64,000 nucleotides of DNA from Ligustrum vulgare (GCA_963555705.1 OY743179.1:25112192-25176191); one strand, 5' to 3'; numbered from the stretch's first letter, positions 10,613 through 23,260 are shown. A program made the numbers and translations. The notes: generated by a model not told the origin, from the sequence alone.

Positions 10613-13600
10613 CGTCGATTTACACAAAGCTATGAAGGAAGTATTTTGCCCTTAAGTTTTGAATCTCGATGACTTCCTCCGTTGAATAGTATTCTTTAAA
10701 TGTCTACAAACAATCAAAATGAATTATTAGTTATTTTTTCATAAAATATAAAGTCATTATTAAAAATTCTCATTTTCAATGACTTATACCTTTTCTAACG
10801 AAGTAAGTTGAAAGTGTTCTGTGACTATCTCATACATATTTCTCATAACGTAATAGCCACACTCAGACCCTCCAGGTTGCTGAGGACACTGAAATTTTCA
10901 CATTGAAAACTAACAATATTAGTAATCAAACTAAATAAATTATAGAAATAATTCAAAGATTTGTAATAAAGTTTAAATCTGTGTTTTCATACCTTTACGT
11001 TTTTCCACATTGTATTGGATTTCGTCATCAAGCCTACAATTGTCCAATACATTTTGAAAGCCCTAAAATTTCAATAAATTATATCAACAAGCTACAAAAT
11101 AATAATAAGACTCAAATTTCCTACAGAAAGTTTGGCAAAGTCTCCCCTATAAATTGAATTTATCCAACCTGTAGGGAGACCTTGCTATTCAAAATTATCA
11201 ACTTCTCAACAATCACAACATAAATGCATCAATTTCACAACTCCACAATTATTTCATGAAAAGTTTCCTAACTTACATGTTCAATATCGGCTTGATATCT
11301 AAGTCACGCTTAGATGTAGTAGCTGAATCCAAGAAGTACATCGTATTCTTCTCAGGAGAAATAACTAGCAACATCCAGTGATTTCTACGTATTATAAACG
11401 TGTAAGTACAACTTTAAATATCATATCATTCAAATTAGGTAAAAAAATAGAGAATATCAATGGTCTTACTCCTGAAAATACGGTGTTAGAATGAATTTCT
11501 TAGTTTTCATTGCCTTCATGGTGTTGGCCAAGTAAGTTATAACACCATTTGCATTTTTTCTTACTGAAACCGACGCAATGTGTGTCGGAGATATGAATCC
11601 AATCGATTCAATACCGTATTCCTAACACAACTCATGGAGGTACCTAAAAAATAATAATACCAATAAATAGAAATAAAATAATGATTTAAATTGAAGTTAT
11701 AATTTTTGATCAGAAGTCTTACAATGAAAACACTTGTAGGATAGATGTATCCAACCATTGCATCGTAAGCAAGTCGGTAATGTCTCCGACTGTAAAGAAA
11801 AAACCATCCTAGAACGCACAATTGAACACGGCGGCATCCACGGGCACCTGGTAGAATTTATCACCAATAGGCAATTGAAGGACCAGAGTGTGTAACATTT
11901 TGCAATTATCACCCAGACGTTGCAATGTCTCATCGTCAACAATCGCAGGTCGCTGGGTAGATGACATTTCGAAACTCTGAGAAGTTTTTCCTTCGTTAGA
12001 TTTTTTTACCTGTTGTGACAATTTTTATCATCTTAACGTGTTATACAAGTTTAAAAGAAATTAATATTGACAGAACCTTTTATATAACTAAACGTTATTA
12101 CATCTCCAAAAATCACCAACTCCTTAGGCCATTGTAAGAAGCTTCCAATAGCTTCCCCCCACCGTGGTGTAGTGTGGTGTTGAGATGGCACTGGAATATA
12201 GATTGCTTCTGCACCATCAACAACGTGGTCAATGGACACCTTAACATGATCAGGCCAAAGAGGTTCATGATGCACCACCGTCTCGGGTCCGGCTGGATAA
12301 ACCATCCCTCTCGCCACTATTTGTTTCTCACCATTATGACTTATGGCGAGAGGCATTGAACATATATGCTAACCACTTCCAGTTGAAATAACATAATTAA
12401 TGTTAAAAAACTCTAAATAACTTAACATTAAATACCTGAAGTCCATTAAATGGATCTGGATCCACGGAGTGGCAACTGCTGCGAGTTGGTCGGGATGTGG
12501 AGTTATGTCCACCTCGGCCTCAACATTTAAGCCCAGGCGCTGGAGGATAGCATCGTATTTAGTCTGCATACTATGGTACTCCCTCTGCATAGTATCGAAT
12601 TTACTTTGCATCTCTGACATGGTCTGATTCCTGACCCGCTCGGCAATATTATCCTCCATCTCTGACCTAATCATCTCCTTAATATCGTCTACTGAGACGA
12701 CCCCACACGTTCGTCTAATGTAATCATCAGGCCTACCGTAAACATCCCTCGTGGTCACATAGACGCCATACCCCCTCACCCTACCAGGGTGATCGGCCTT
12801 ACCAAGGGCTTTACTTAAGATATCATGATGTCTACTTACCACAAATGTCCCCTGCGTGGCCTGCTCATCCTTTTCAACCTATTAAAAAAATGAAAACTAA
12901 ATATAAGTATTTAAGTAAATTTGAATTTAAAGTATGAAAATATAATGATGATATAAACAATTTTGTCAAACACCCCCCTTGTTTTCTCGTTGGGGATGTA
13001 ATAACTTCCATCTTCTTTCTTCTTGGATCTAGCTCGAATCCAATCTAAACTTCGACCCTCACTTACAATTGACGAGCTAATCATGTCGCATGAAGAATTA
13101 GAAGATAGTGGGTCACTAACTAGCCACTGTGGCTTCATCCCAGTATAACCAGCTGAGCCCATATAATGTGGATGCTCGTTTCGCAATTGAGCATCCCTGG
13201 CCTTCTTACTTTTTTCCTGAAAAATGTCACATCATGTATTTAGTTTTCAACTCAATAAATCACATGCGTACATTTAAATATACCTTAAATTTCTCCATCT
13301 GGCGTTCTTTCTTGAACGACTCCTATTGCTCTTGAGTTATAAAATCATAAAGCTGCGTAGGAGATGTATATTTATGGTGGTCATGTGTAATATAATCATG
13401 AACCAGCCGAGTCTTGAAATCTTTATATCACATCCCCGCAACTTTCAACACCCTTTTTTTGGCCGAGTCATCGGGGATGTTGAACTCCATCTGAAAGACG
13501 AATATAATATGCGAAGTTATAAAAAAAATTACGAAACATTATCAATTAACTATGTATGAAGTGATAGTACCTTTATTTCTTCCCACATCATGTCCTTAAG

Positions 13601-13834
13601 GCCAGGATCAACCTTGTGCCAATTGCTGATGTTTATGTCAACGTGAATACGGACCAAACACCCGATATAATTTCGGAAGTTCTTCTTGCCTGGTCCGATT
13701 GGCCTATTTTTCTCATTTAACTCGATGACATTCACTTCCCCCACCTTCTTCATGTTCTTGCACATTGTTGGCCCTCTAGTCCTTTTTGTGCTAGTAGTAC
13801 GATGATCATCTGAAGATGCTAAAAACTCGACCAT
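10613..13834 (-). pseudogene. CACTA second gene, Transposase_24-like plus Ulp1-like cysteine protease
   Basis: About ten exons read from the minus strand. Supported exons include 13834-13571, 13490-13284, 13216-12959, 12878-12436, 12374-12077 and 12009-11822, each with GT/AG borders. The N-terminal half (NWHKVDPGLKDMMWEEIK, KARDAQLRNEHPHYMGSAGY, DHPGRVRGYGVYVTTRD) is the plant En/Spm Transposase_24 type and includes a coiled-coil stretch. The C-terminal half is a C48 (Ulp1-like) protease: MQWLDTSILQVFS, the catalytic His in RRNHWMLLVISPEKNTMYFL (about 11380), Asp in LDSAT, and Cys in GGSECGYYVMR (about 10860). The last exon ends IQNLRAKYFLHSFV then stop. Nonsense codons in the second exon (after VAGM and after TQEQ) and after YLHELC show it is broken. 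Confidence 0.85.
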
Positions 13835-14003
13835 TATATTGAGACCACTGTGCACGTACCTGCACATATAACAACGTATTTATATATATCAAATTATTGT
13901 TATCAAAATCACAAATGAAATTATTAACAACGTATAGAGCATATATAAAGAATAAAAGAAAGTTATAAGCAAGAATGTGTAAATGAACTTACACAATTAA
14001 TAA

Positions 14004-17000
14004 TTAGGAACGACGGTCAATCCATAATCCTTCTTCATGATCCCAACACATGTAATTTGATTCAATGTTATCTTCCCCTAAAGTTGCACTCCCTTGTATA
14101 CCAATAGAAAATGGAGGGGTTTCATCAAAGTGATCATAATCTGCTTCATCTACTGCATCACCAATCCCAACAATGCGTCTCTTGCCTTGAAGGACGACTG
14201 ACCACTTAGTATCGGCAGGATCAAGAACATAAAATACATGTTTGGCTTGTGATGCAAGTATGAATGGCTTGTCTAGATAACCCAGCCGTCCGAAATCCAC
14301 CATAGTGAATCCTAATTCATCCACGCGAACACCCTGTCGATTATCAACCCATTTACATTGGAAGAGAGGAAACTTGAACTCCCTTTAATCAAGTTCCTAA
14401 ATATCTTCAATGATACCATAATAGGACATCGAGGCATCTATTGGCATGGTATCTTTAGCATTTGAAAAATCTCTTGATAGTGCTACTTGTGTCACTCCAC
14501 TGTTTTGTACCCACTCTTATCATCTTGACTTTTAGTGTAAAACGTATACCCATTAATGTCATATGCTCCATATGACCTCACAATCGTCCTAGGACCGTAC
14601 GCTAACCACTTTACCATTTCAACAATGGTATTTGGCGTTTGTGAAAATTCTTTCATGACTTTATCTTTGAACCATTTTGCAAATGAGCAATTATGTTGAT
14701 TAGTTACCCACCTTTCAACTTTTGAAGGATTTTGCTACCTTATGATGGACATATGCTCGTCCAAATATGGATGAACTTCAGGAAGGTGTTGTAATACAGG
14801 GAAGTGTGCTTTATCTCGCAATTCAACATTGGGGACGATTGACTTGCATCCAATAGTACCTTTACCTTCAAGTCTTCCATCATGCCGAGATTTAGGAACA
14901 CCAATAGTCTCAACGTCATCCAGGTAATCAGTACAAAACTCAATAGCCTCCTCAGAAGCATAACCTTCAATGATACTGCCTTCAGTTCGAAATCGATTTC
15001 TCACATATCCTTTCAATATACCCATGTATCTCTCAAATGGATACATATACGTCAAGAATACTGGACCACAGATCTTAATTTCTCTCACCAAGTGAACAAG
15101 TAAGTACACCATAACGTCAAAAAATGATGGCGGAAAATATATTTCAAATTGACATAGAGTGATAACAATATCGGCCTGCAAATCATCCAACGCCTCCGGG
15201 TCAACAAATTTGTTGCAAATTGCATTGAAGAAAAAACAAAGTTTTATAATGACTTGTCTAACATGTTTTGGGAGAATGCCTCTAATTGCAACTGGTAACA
15301 ATTGTTGCATTAAGACATGACAATTATGAGATTTCATACCAACTAATTTTAAGTCCTTCATCGACATAAGACTTTTAATGTTTGATGAGTACCTAGATGG
15401 AACCTTAATAGCATGCAGGCACTCACAAAAACTTGTTTTCTCTTTTCTCGACAAAGTATAGCAAGCTGGGGGTAAATAAGTACGTTTTTTCGACTCTTGC
15501 GGTGCTAATTGATCTTGTATCCCCATTTCTACCATGTCCTTCCTGACTTTAATACCATCTTTCGTCTTTCCTGGAATGTTCAACAATGTTCTAATGATGC
15601 TATCACAAATATTTTTCTCTACGTGCATTACATCAAGACAATGCCTTACAGATAAATGTTGCCAATAAGGTAGATCCCAGAATATGGACCTCTTCTTCCA
15701 AAGAATCTTTCGAGGAGGCTTAAAAGTTTTTTCAAACAAAACATCAATATTTTTAAGTCGTTCATATACCTCACCTCCTGTTAACGGTAAGCGAGCTGCT
15801 CGAGCCTCGATTTTTCCATTGAATGACTTTTTCTTCTTCCAATAAGGGTGGTCAGTAGGGAGAAATCTTCTATGACTCATAAAGACATTTTTCTTGCAGT
15901 TTTTCAACCAAAGATCAATCGCGTCTTCTTCACAAATGAGAAATGCTTTAGGTCCTTTGTTAGTATAACCCGAAAAGTTACCATAAGCTGGAAAATCATT
16001 TACGGTGCAAAATATCATAGCACGTAAGGTGAAATTCATCTGAGTATGTGCATCAAACACTGACACGCCTTCATCCCACAACAGGCTTAAATCTTCAATT
16101 AGTGGGGCTAGGTAAACATCTATGTCATTTCCCGGTTGTTTAGGCCCTGATATTAACAAAGATAACATGATATACTTGCGCTTCATACATAACCAAGGAG
16201 GAAGATTGTAAATCGTCAAAAGAACCGGCCAAGTGCTATGTCGACTACTCATGTTACCGTGTGGGTTCATCCCATCTGTACATAATCCCAGCCTAAGATT
16301 TCTATCTTCGCCCCAAATTCAGGAATCAGCCTATTAATGTTCCTCCATTGAGGAGAATCGGCCACGTGTCTTAGTTTTCCATCTTCTTTTCTCTTGTCGG
16401 CATGCCAGCGCAAGTTCTTTGCATCCTTTGCATTGACAAACAAGCGTTTAAATCTTGGTATTACAGGTAAATACCATAACACCTTTGTCGGAGGGCTTTT
16501 CTTATCACCACAATTATCATTCATGTTCTTTCGCTTATACCGTGATGCCCCACACTTTGGACATAGACGCAAGTCCTTGTAATTATTTTGATACAGTATA
16601 CAATCATTTGGACATGCATATATCCTCTCAATCTCCATACCCATCGGGCACAACAATTTCTTTGCCTCGTAGATTGAACTAGGAAGTTCGTTATCTTCCG
16701 GAAGCATCTCTCGTAACAGTTCCAATAATGCCGTGAAACTCTTATCACTCCACCTATTGTTTGCTTTCAAGTTATACAATTTCAGTACAGTAGACAATTT
16801 AGTGAATTTATTACAACCAGAAAACAAAGGCTTCTCAGAATCGTTGAACAAGCTATCTAATACATGAGGCTTTTCAATGTATTCCCCTTGTATATCGTGT
16901 ATCATTTCATCTATCATATCATTCTCAACATTTTCCACATCATTCTCACCAATATTGCTCAAATTATTCTCCTGGTGATCACCAACATCGTCACCAGTGC

Positions 17001-17252
17001 TCGTCTTGGGAAGCATACTTTACCATGCCGTATCCATCGTGTATAACCTTCCTTAAACCCACGACGAATAAAATGACTCTTCACTTGATCAAAACTACGA
17101 AACTTTCTCAGATTCTTATAATCATAGTAAGGACACAAAATCATTGATTCACCTTTCTTTCTCTTGTGTTCATCCGCACATTTCATAAACTCTTCAACAC
17201 CTTTTACATATTCATGTCTATTACGCCTGCCATACATCCAACCTCGATCCAT
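14004..17252 (-). pseudogene. CACTA TNP2-type transposase, broken
   Basis: Domains in order: transposase-associated domain (MDRGWMYGRRNRHEY to FIRRGFKEGYTRWIRHG), Transposase_21 core (CPNDCILYQNNYKDLRLCPKCG, then LGLCTDGMNPHG with a putative catalytic Asp, then LDVMHVEKNICDSI), DUF4218 (TYMYPFERYMGILKGYVRNR) and a DUF4216 C-terminus (WVDNRQGVRVDELGFTMVDF, ending DHEEGLWIDRRS). In an intact element it cuts and rejoins the CACTA ends. I see single-base frameshifts near 17013 and 16310, an in-frame TAG at 14737-14735, another frame change near 14505 and further stops near 14400. No introns are needed to follow the family alignment. Confidence 0.92.
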
Positions 17253-17935
17253 ATCTAATGACCTATATGTGAAGATATAATTAAAAAAAATTATTAATTT
17301 TGAGTTAATATTTTTCATGATACAACCTTAAACCAACTATATATTAATAATTGAAATCGAATACGATAATTTATTAGGTTGGAAACTTCATAATCTTATT
17401 AGGATGATTATATTCTATATAATTATGTATTTAGTATGGTCAATTTTGTGTTACTGAAAATCACTTTAAATTATAATTTTCATTTTTTATTTACAAAATC
17501 CTACAAAAAATTCGGCAGAACCTCCCATATAAATTGAACTTATCCAACCTGTAGGAAGAATCAAAATGCCATAATAAACCAAAATGTTCAACCTCGACAT
17601 ATTCAAAACTCATATAAACTCAAATCAAATTTCAACATCATCAACTACTCCAAGTTTAATCCAAAATCCATTCCCAATTTCTAAAAAGTCAAGCTAAGAT
17701 TTCATAACTTAATATCTCATAATTTCAATATAACTCCAATAATTGAAATATTACAATGTATCTATCTACTAACTCAAAATCAACAATATAAAATTAACAT
17801 CCAAATTTATATATATTAACATTTAATTAACACATTTATACATATTAACATGTAATTAACAAATTTATATACATATATTAACATATATATATATATATAC
17901 ATATTAACATTTAATCAATAAATTTATCCTAACAA

Positions 17936-17988
<53 letters not shown>

Positions 17989-18229
17989 TATACACACATA
18001 TATACACACATGAGGAAGTGGGTCTTACAATGTAAGAGAAAGTGGCAGGTGGAGGTGGTGGCGGGAAGTGGTGGTGGCGGCGGGCGGGTGGAGGCACGAT
18101 CTAGGTGGTGGCGGCTCGGTGGTGGAGGGTGTAGTGGAGGAAATTTGTGTAAATGTGATTAGATGATGAAGAAATGAAGAGAGGAGAGAGGTGGGAATGG
18201 TGGTACGGTGGTGGTGGTGGCGAGACCAA

Positions 18230-18230
<1 letters not shown>
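17253..18230. other. CACTA right-hand non-coding region
   Basis: No gene. Holds (AT)n at 17886-17900, a (CA)n run at about 17950-17984, and a GGTGG-rich stretch at 18045-18130. It probably contains the transposase promoter. Confidence 0.7.

Positions 18231-18280
<50 letters not shown>
18227..18280. repeat. (GA)n microsatellite
   Basis: Long AG/GA run inside the CACTA right arm. The Glu-Arg repeat reading frame across it is an artefact. Confidence 0.95.
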
Positions 18281-18282
<2 letters not shown>

Positions 18283-18324
18283 GTGAGAGTGAAGATATGA
18301 AATGTTCGCGGGTAATAAAAAACA

Positions 18325-18484
18325 GGAATACGCGACGCCTAAAGTCGGCAGGCGTCGGTTCTTAAATAGAACCGACGCGTATTCCTAAAACATATTTATG
18401 AAAATGTCACTGTCCTTTTTTACACGTCGATTTTTTGAAAAATCGACGTGTATTCCCCTTTTTTTGTACTGTTTTGTACTAGTG
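18325..18484. repeat. CACTA right subterminal repeats and TIR
   Basis: Inverted pairs CGACGCCTAAAGTCGGCAGG with GCGTCGGTTCTTAAATAG, and CACGTCGATTTTTTG with AAAAATCGACGTG. These mirror the left subterminal motifs and are followed by the terminal TACTAGTG. Confidence 0.85.
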
Positions 18485-20275
18485 TATAGACATCTATTCC
18501 AAAGCAATAGATTATAATGAAAATGAAAGGAAAAAGGGGGAAAAAAACAAATTTCAAACTTTGTCTTTCTTTCATTTAACAAACAACAATAACATATGCA
18601 TTTCAAACTACAAAATCAGGCCCAATTACTAATTTTCCATTCAACTGACCCGATCCAAGTACAATACCCTAGCCAAATAACCTTTCACAACCTTAGAACT
18701 TTCTGGTTCCCACATAAATATCGAAACTGACCATTTGTCTTCCACAATACGCCTCCCTCCCTCTAATCACCCCGAAAGCCATCTATCAAAAAATTCAGAT
18801 CTTCGCGAGATCAAAATTTCTCTTCTTGTTTTAGGCCGTTCCCATTAGCAATCCACGATAACTGAAACATCGAGGTTAACAACTTAAAAAAAACGTAGAT
18901 GAAAATCTCGAGTCTTTCGAACCCTTCATGGATTTGAAATTTATTTAGTGTCATCGAAGATTCAGTTGGTATATGTGGAGAAAGACGAGAAGATTTTTAT
19001 TGTTTATTTTAGTTTTCATTCTTCCATTTCTCGAAAATCAATTTGAACAAACACTGACATTTTTTTCCTTCCATATTGCTGGTTCTCCTCATAGATCCAA
19101 CGGTGTGGACTCGAAAAAAATGGATCCGAACCAATGAAGACCGTCATGCCAATATCAAAACAAATTATGAAACATTTTCACCTTTTGAGGGTTTTGTAAC
19201 TAATTTTTTTTTTTTTTTTTTTAATATTCCGTCTTTAAATATTATTATTTGTATAAAAATGTAATTTATTTCTGTTTTGAGGTTGAGGGAAGTGTAAGTG
19301 TGAGGATAGATCTAGTATTGTACGTGTAAACTTTTGCCCTATGGTAGGCACAAAACGAGAAGAAAAGCAGCCGGAGAAGAAATCAACTTCATCAAAAAAG
19401 GTACCATACACAATAATTGATTTACAACATCTTATGTCTGTGTGTAGACATAGTGTAGCTGATAAATTAATAATGATATTTCCACAGAAAAATCATTTAC
19501 AAAATATAATCTCGAATGTTGTACTGTTAATCTATTATTTACAGACTGACTGGCATATAAAGTGTAAATCAATTTTTATTGTCCAGATTTCAACTTGAAA
19601 TAAAGCTCCAAACAATTATAATATCGGTTTCTGTACTGTGGACTATTTATTACAAACAAACTGAAATAAAAAGTGTAAAACAATCTACCATCTCCAGATT
19701 TGTTAAGATTGTATGATTAAGTGATACTGTCCGGATTATTTATATAAGATTGTATGATTAGATGATCTGGTTAGGATATTTAATAGTGAAATTACCACTG
19801 ATTTTAAAAATTTTTAACAATTACAATTTGTTATATCACTTAAGAGTAGCAAAGATACTTGGTGAATATTATTATATGATTGTATTCCACCTGAAGTCAC
19901 TTTCGAGGACCCTTGGTAAAATGGGAGGAAAAAAAAATAAAAAAATCAAAGAGGAGCAGTGGCTAAAACCACATTTTTATGTTCAGAACCTTAATGAAAC
20001 AATCTTGTATTAGTTTGTGAAAAAATCGAATACATTAAAGAACCTGTTTGAGTGAATATTTTAGAGTTCTCCAATGCTGCTGCTCTACTTCTTTCCGTTC
20101 ATTTCATCTTTGCCTTCATATTGTCATGTTCGACCATTCTGCTTTAGTATATACCTGATCAAAATTTTTGATTAGGTCACATTTTGCAGTAAGTTGAATT
20201 CTATCACCCTGAGAAATGTAAAAAAATTGGTTGATGTATACACAAAAATAGATTGTATAATGAAATAGCTTAATA
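18485..20275. other. Helitron interior, no gene assigned, possible captured DNA
   Basis: 18600-19060 is less AT-rich than its neighbours and looks like a plant 5' leader, but no start or domain can be named. A plus-strand frame at 19341-19598 starts MVGTKREEKQPEKKSTSSKK and a minus-strand frame near 20316-20116 reads ISQGDRIQLTAKCDLIKNFD. I recognise neither. A repeated TAAGATTGTATGATTA lies at about 19703 and 19745. These may be fragments of host genes carried by the Helitron. Confidence 0.4.
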
Positions 20276-20605
20276 CTACCTCCGTCTAAAAAAGATAGTC
20301 CTGCGGTTATTTTCACACGAATTAAGAAATGGTAGTTAGTATAGTTATGATATTAAATTTTATCAATGTTTTTCATATATACCCTTTATTCCTTATTTAT
20401 TGTTTTAAGTTGACTCACTTTGTTTCCAACAAAAAATTTGAAAATGCAATAGTTAAGTAGTTAATGTGCATTGTACCAAGATACATTAAATGAGGGTACA
20501 TGTGGAAATGAAAAATTTAATGCATGCTCAATATGGAAACAAGACCATCTTTTTGGGACGAACAAAAATAGTATACATGACTATCTTTTTGGGACGGAGG
20601 GAGTA
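20274..20605. mobile_element. Stowaway-type Tc1/mariner MITE
   Basis: The element proper is 20276-20603 (328 bp). Ends CTACCTCCGTCTAAAAAAGATAGTC and the inverted GACTATCTTTTTGGGACGGAGGGAG are the Stowaway consensus ends. TA dinucleotides flank both sides (20274-20275 and 20604-20605). No coding sequence, as expected. Confidence 0.93.
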
Positions 20606-21066
20606 TATAATTGGTTATTCCTTACATTTTTTTCAATGAAAAAAAAAAACTCTAGGCTGGTTTCATACCTATAAGGTAGAGGGATCATCCAGTTTTTGAA
20701 AAGTCTAACCTTTAAACTTAATCAACATTGTTCCTACTGATATCCTTGAAGAGGTTGAATGAGGACATTTTTAAGATTAAATTTGACTAGAAAGAAATCA
20801 GTTACTTGTAAGATGAAATTACTGGCTATATCAAGAAAATGCAGCAATTACTATGTAATAGAAATTCGAAAGGTCACCGAGGGGGCTGGCTTCTTAGAAA
20901 TCAAAATATTGATTTGTACATTGTGATGTTAAATATGAAATATTAATCTGTTGAAAAAAATATAAAAATCGATTTTGTACTATGGTAACTTTAGGCGGGA
21001 AAGTAACAGTGGGAACCCACAAAAAATTCAACTACTTTTATATATTAATTAATATATAGATATAGA
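20606..21066. other. Helitron 5' region (minus strand), no gene seen
   Basis: Non-coding sequence leading to the minus-strand Helitron start. Ends in the AT-rich ACTTTTATATATTAATT and ATATATAGATATAGA terminus. Confidence 0.7.
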
Positions 21067-21432
21067 TTCTTTCAAAAAAAGATAGTAAACATCACTTAAT
21101 TCGTTGTTTTTTTGCTATTACACTAATTTGACTTGGGAATTCATGATAAGAAAGGATCTAAAAAATTTGTTGCCGATCACTTGTCTAGACTAATAATGGA
21201 ATCTTTTGATGAGGATTTATCTATACAAGAAACATTAATTCTCGAATGAACAACTTATTTACATGTCTGAAACACCTTGGTTTATCAATATTGTCAATTA
21301 TCTTTTCACTAGTCATGTGCCTAGTTATTGAAGTTAACATGATAAAATAATTTTTTTAATTGAGGTAGGTCTTTTTGGATGACTTATATCTATTCAATAT
21401 TGTCCTAACCAAACTATTAGGAGATGTCCCTG
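21067..21432 (+). pseudogene. Athila-2 pol remnant, rest of RNase H and linker to integrase
   Basis: Continues the frame lost at 1290: LSKKDSK, then FDLGIHDKKGSKKFVADHLSRL, then the spacer region PWFINIVNYLFTSHVPSY and YCPNQTIRRCP. Several stops and frame changes. Broken off by a solo LTR inserted at 21433; the integrase part resumes at 23989. Confidence 0.87.
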
Positions 21433-22790
21433 TGTAGCGATCAAAATTTTTTACGCAATTAATAATTATTTTAATATTTAGAAAATCGTGTCGCTGCTAT
21501 CTCACCCATTATTTTGAAGTTAACGTCGCGACGGATTCGTTTAGCCAAGTCGAGAAATGTAAAGTCAATTCGATTTTTAAAAAAAAAAAAATTCCCGAAT
21601 TTCTAAATTTATATTATTTTAATTATTTATTTAAAGTATTATTTTTAAAATCATTTTAAATTTCAAATTCAGTAAAAATTTCTCATTTTTTCCTTATTAA
21701 ATTGTTTTAAGCCCAAATCTGAAAATATTTTAAAGTATCAAATTTCATATTATTTTTAAATCCAAATTTTAATAATTCTGAGTCCAAATTAATTATTTTC
21801 AAATTTTATTACTTTAGGTCCAAAAATTTATGTTGGTCCAAATCCTAATTATTTTAGTCCAATTTATTTCAGTCAAATTAACAATATTCTTCTAACCCAA
21901 ATTGGCCCATTTAGCACTAGGGATATTGTGCCTTAAAGTTACTCTTCTTATACCCTCAATCACCTCTCCTCACAACTCACGCAACCAAGCCAAGCCAAGC
22001 AACTAGGAAAATTTCTACCCACACTACTCCATAGTCGAAGCTCACTCCAATTCACCACTGCCATAGCCAAATCAATCTCAACACAGCCTTCAACCACCTC
22101 CAAACTAATCCATAACCGGCTATCACAGCATCTACATCAATTCAAACCATTTTCATCTTCACATCAACACCACCACAATACCACCAGATGCAAAATCGGC
22201 CAGCCACAAACCACCTGCAACCCCCCAGTCACTGGAATTGAACCCAACACACGACCAAGAATCCACCACAACCGCCAACTGCAATCACCAAAATTCTTAG
22301 CAACCACCACCACCACTGCAGTCGACCAATGTCAAGAAACCACAACACTGCCCCAAAGTTTCACCACCACTGCAGCCACCGCCTGCAACTTATAGTCGGA
22401 TCACCATTTCCACCAAAACAGTATCCACAGCCGGCTAACCCATTTTCACCGCAACACCATCGCACAATCCACTGCCACCTCCACTGCCAATCTCGAATCT
22501 ACATTAAAACCCAAATCAAACCCAAAAACCCACGAAGATCAAGAAATAGATCAGTTACCTACCTCGATCGCCGCCCTAGTCACCGAAAAACCGCAGCCAA
22601 GATTGAACTTTGAGTCTCTGATTCACTTCAAATCAACACCAAACCTTACCTCTTTTTGCTACTCCTTCTTCCTCCTTGACACCGCCACACGAAGGCGGTG
22701 ATACCGCCTTGTAATCGCCGGCGGATTGACGCAGGTAGTGCCTCACAGATTATCAGAGATCGCCGTCTCTCTCTCTTTCTCTGATCGATT

Positions 22791-22796
<6 letters not shown>

Positions 22797-22845
<49 letters not shown>
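22797..22845. repeat. (GA)n microsatellite in solo LTR A
   Basis: Long GA run. The Ser-Leu repeat reading frame on the opposite strand is an artefact. Confidence 0.95.
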
Positions 22846-22848
<3 letters not shown>

Positions 22849-22875
22849 ATAATATAATTTTATTTTCCAAAATTA

Positions 22876-23122
22876 CACCTAAGTCCCCAAGCTTTTAAAG
22901 TTATTTCAAATCAGTCCCCAAGTTTTGATCATTTCAGCCCTAAATTTCAAAAGTTATAAATTTAACCCCTAAGCATCAACCCCACTTTATTTCAGTCCCT
23001 ACTGATTTAATTTATTTGATTTTAAACACAAGTTTTAAAAGATTTACATTTTAGTCCCAAATGTTTAAAAGCAATCCTTTAAGCCTCCATATTTTAAAGT
23101 CTTTCTATTTGGTCCATATTGA

Positions 23123-23164
<42 letters not shown>

Positions 23165-23260
23165 CTCAACTTTCAAAAGTATTCATTTTAGTCCCTCAAC
23201 TTTCAAAGCATTCATTCTAGTCCTTCAACTTTCAAAACATCAATTTCAGTCCTCAAATTG
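22876..23260. repeat. Degenerate short tandem repeats in solo LTR A, with (AT)n
   Basis: Loose ~30 bp units built on AGTCCCTCAACTTTCAAA. An AT microsatellite lies at about 23128-23160. The same motif in the opposite orientation occurs in solo LTR B (47120-47370). Confidence 0.8.

Larger units (their letters stand above)
9940..18484 (-). mobile_element. CACTA (En/Spm) DNA transposon with both ends
   Basis: Ends are CACTAGTACAGAAAC (9940) and the inverted GTTTTGTACTAGTG (to 18484). They are flanked on both sides by the 3-bp target duplication TAT (9937-9939 and 18485-18487). Subterminal regions at both ends repeat the motif (A)CCGACGCCTAAAGT in both orientations. Two minus-strand genes, a TNP2-type transposase and a second gene with a Transposase_24-like part and an Ulp1-like protease, lie inside in the usual order. 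Both are broken, so the copy could move only with help from another element. Confidence 0.95.
1291..21066 (-). mobile_element. Helitron, minus strand, with nested elements
   Basis: On the minus strand the right end starts TCTATATCTATATATTAA and continues into ATATATAAAAG, a typical plant Helitron 5' terminus. The left end is a short hairpin followed 7 nt later by CTAA, fitting the 3' CTRR rule. The flanks are host A (1290) and T (21067), as expected for insertion between A and T without target duplication. Removing the interval puts two halves of one RNase H reading frame back in register, which independently confirms both ends. Known later or carried elements (Athila-1, hAT element, CACTA, Stowaway) account for about 14.3 kb, leaving about 5.5 kb of Helitron sequence. 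I see no Rep/helicase coding sequence, so it is non-autonomous. Confidence 0.87.

Noticed and set aside
16267..16330. An intron in the transposase at the frame change
   Set aside because: The family alignment continues with no gap across the point, so a single-base frameshift explains it better than splicing.
14740..16748. Secondary frames antisense or shifted to the CACTA transposase
   Set aside because: Shadows of the transposase; the chosen frames carry the conserved domains.
18174..18365. Glu-Arg repeat frame
   Set aside because: Caused by the GA microsatellite in the CACTA arm.
22329..22613. His/Pro-rich 94-codon frame
   Set aside because: Lies in the CA-rich part of solo LTR A; composition bias explains its length.
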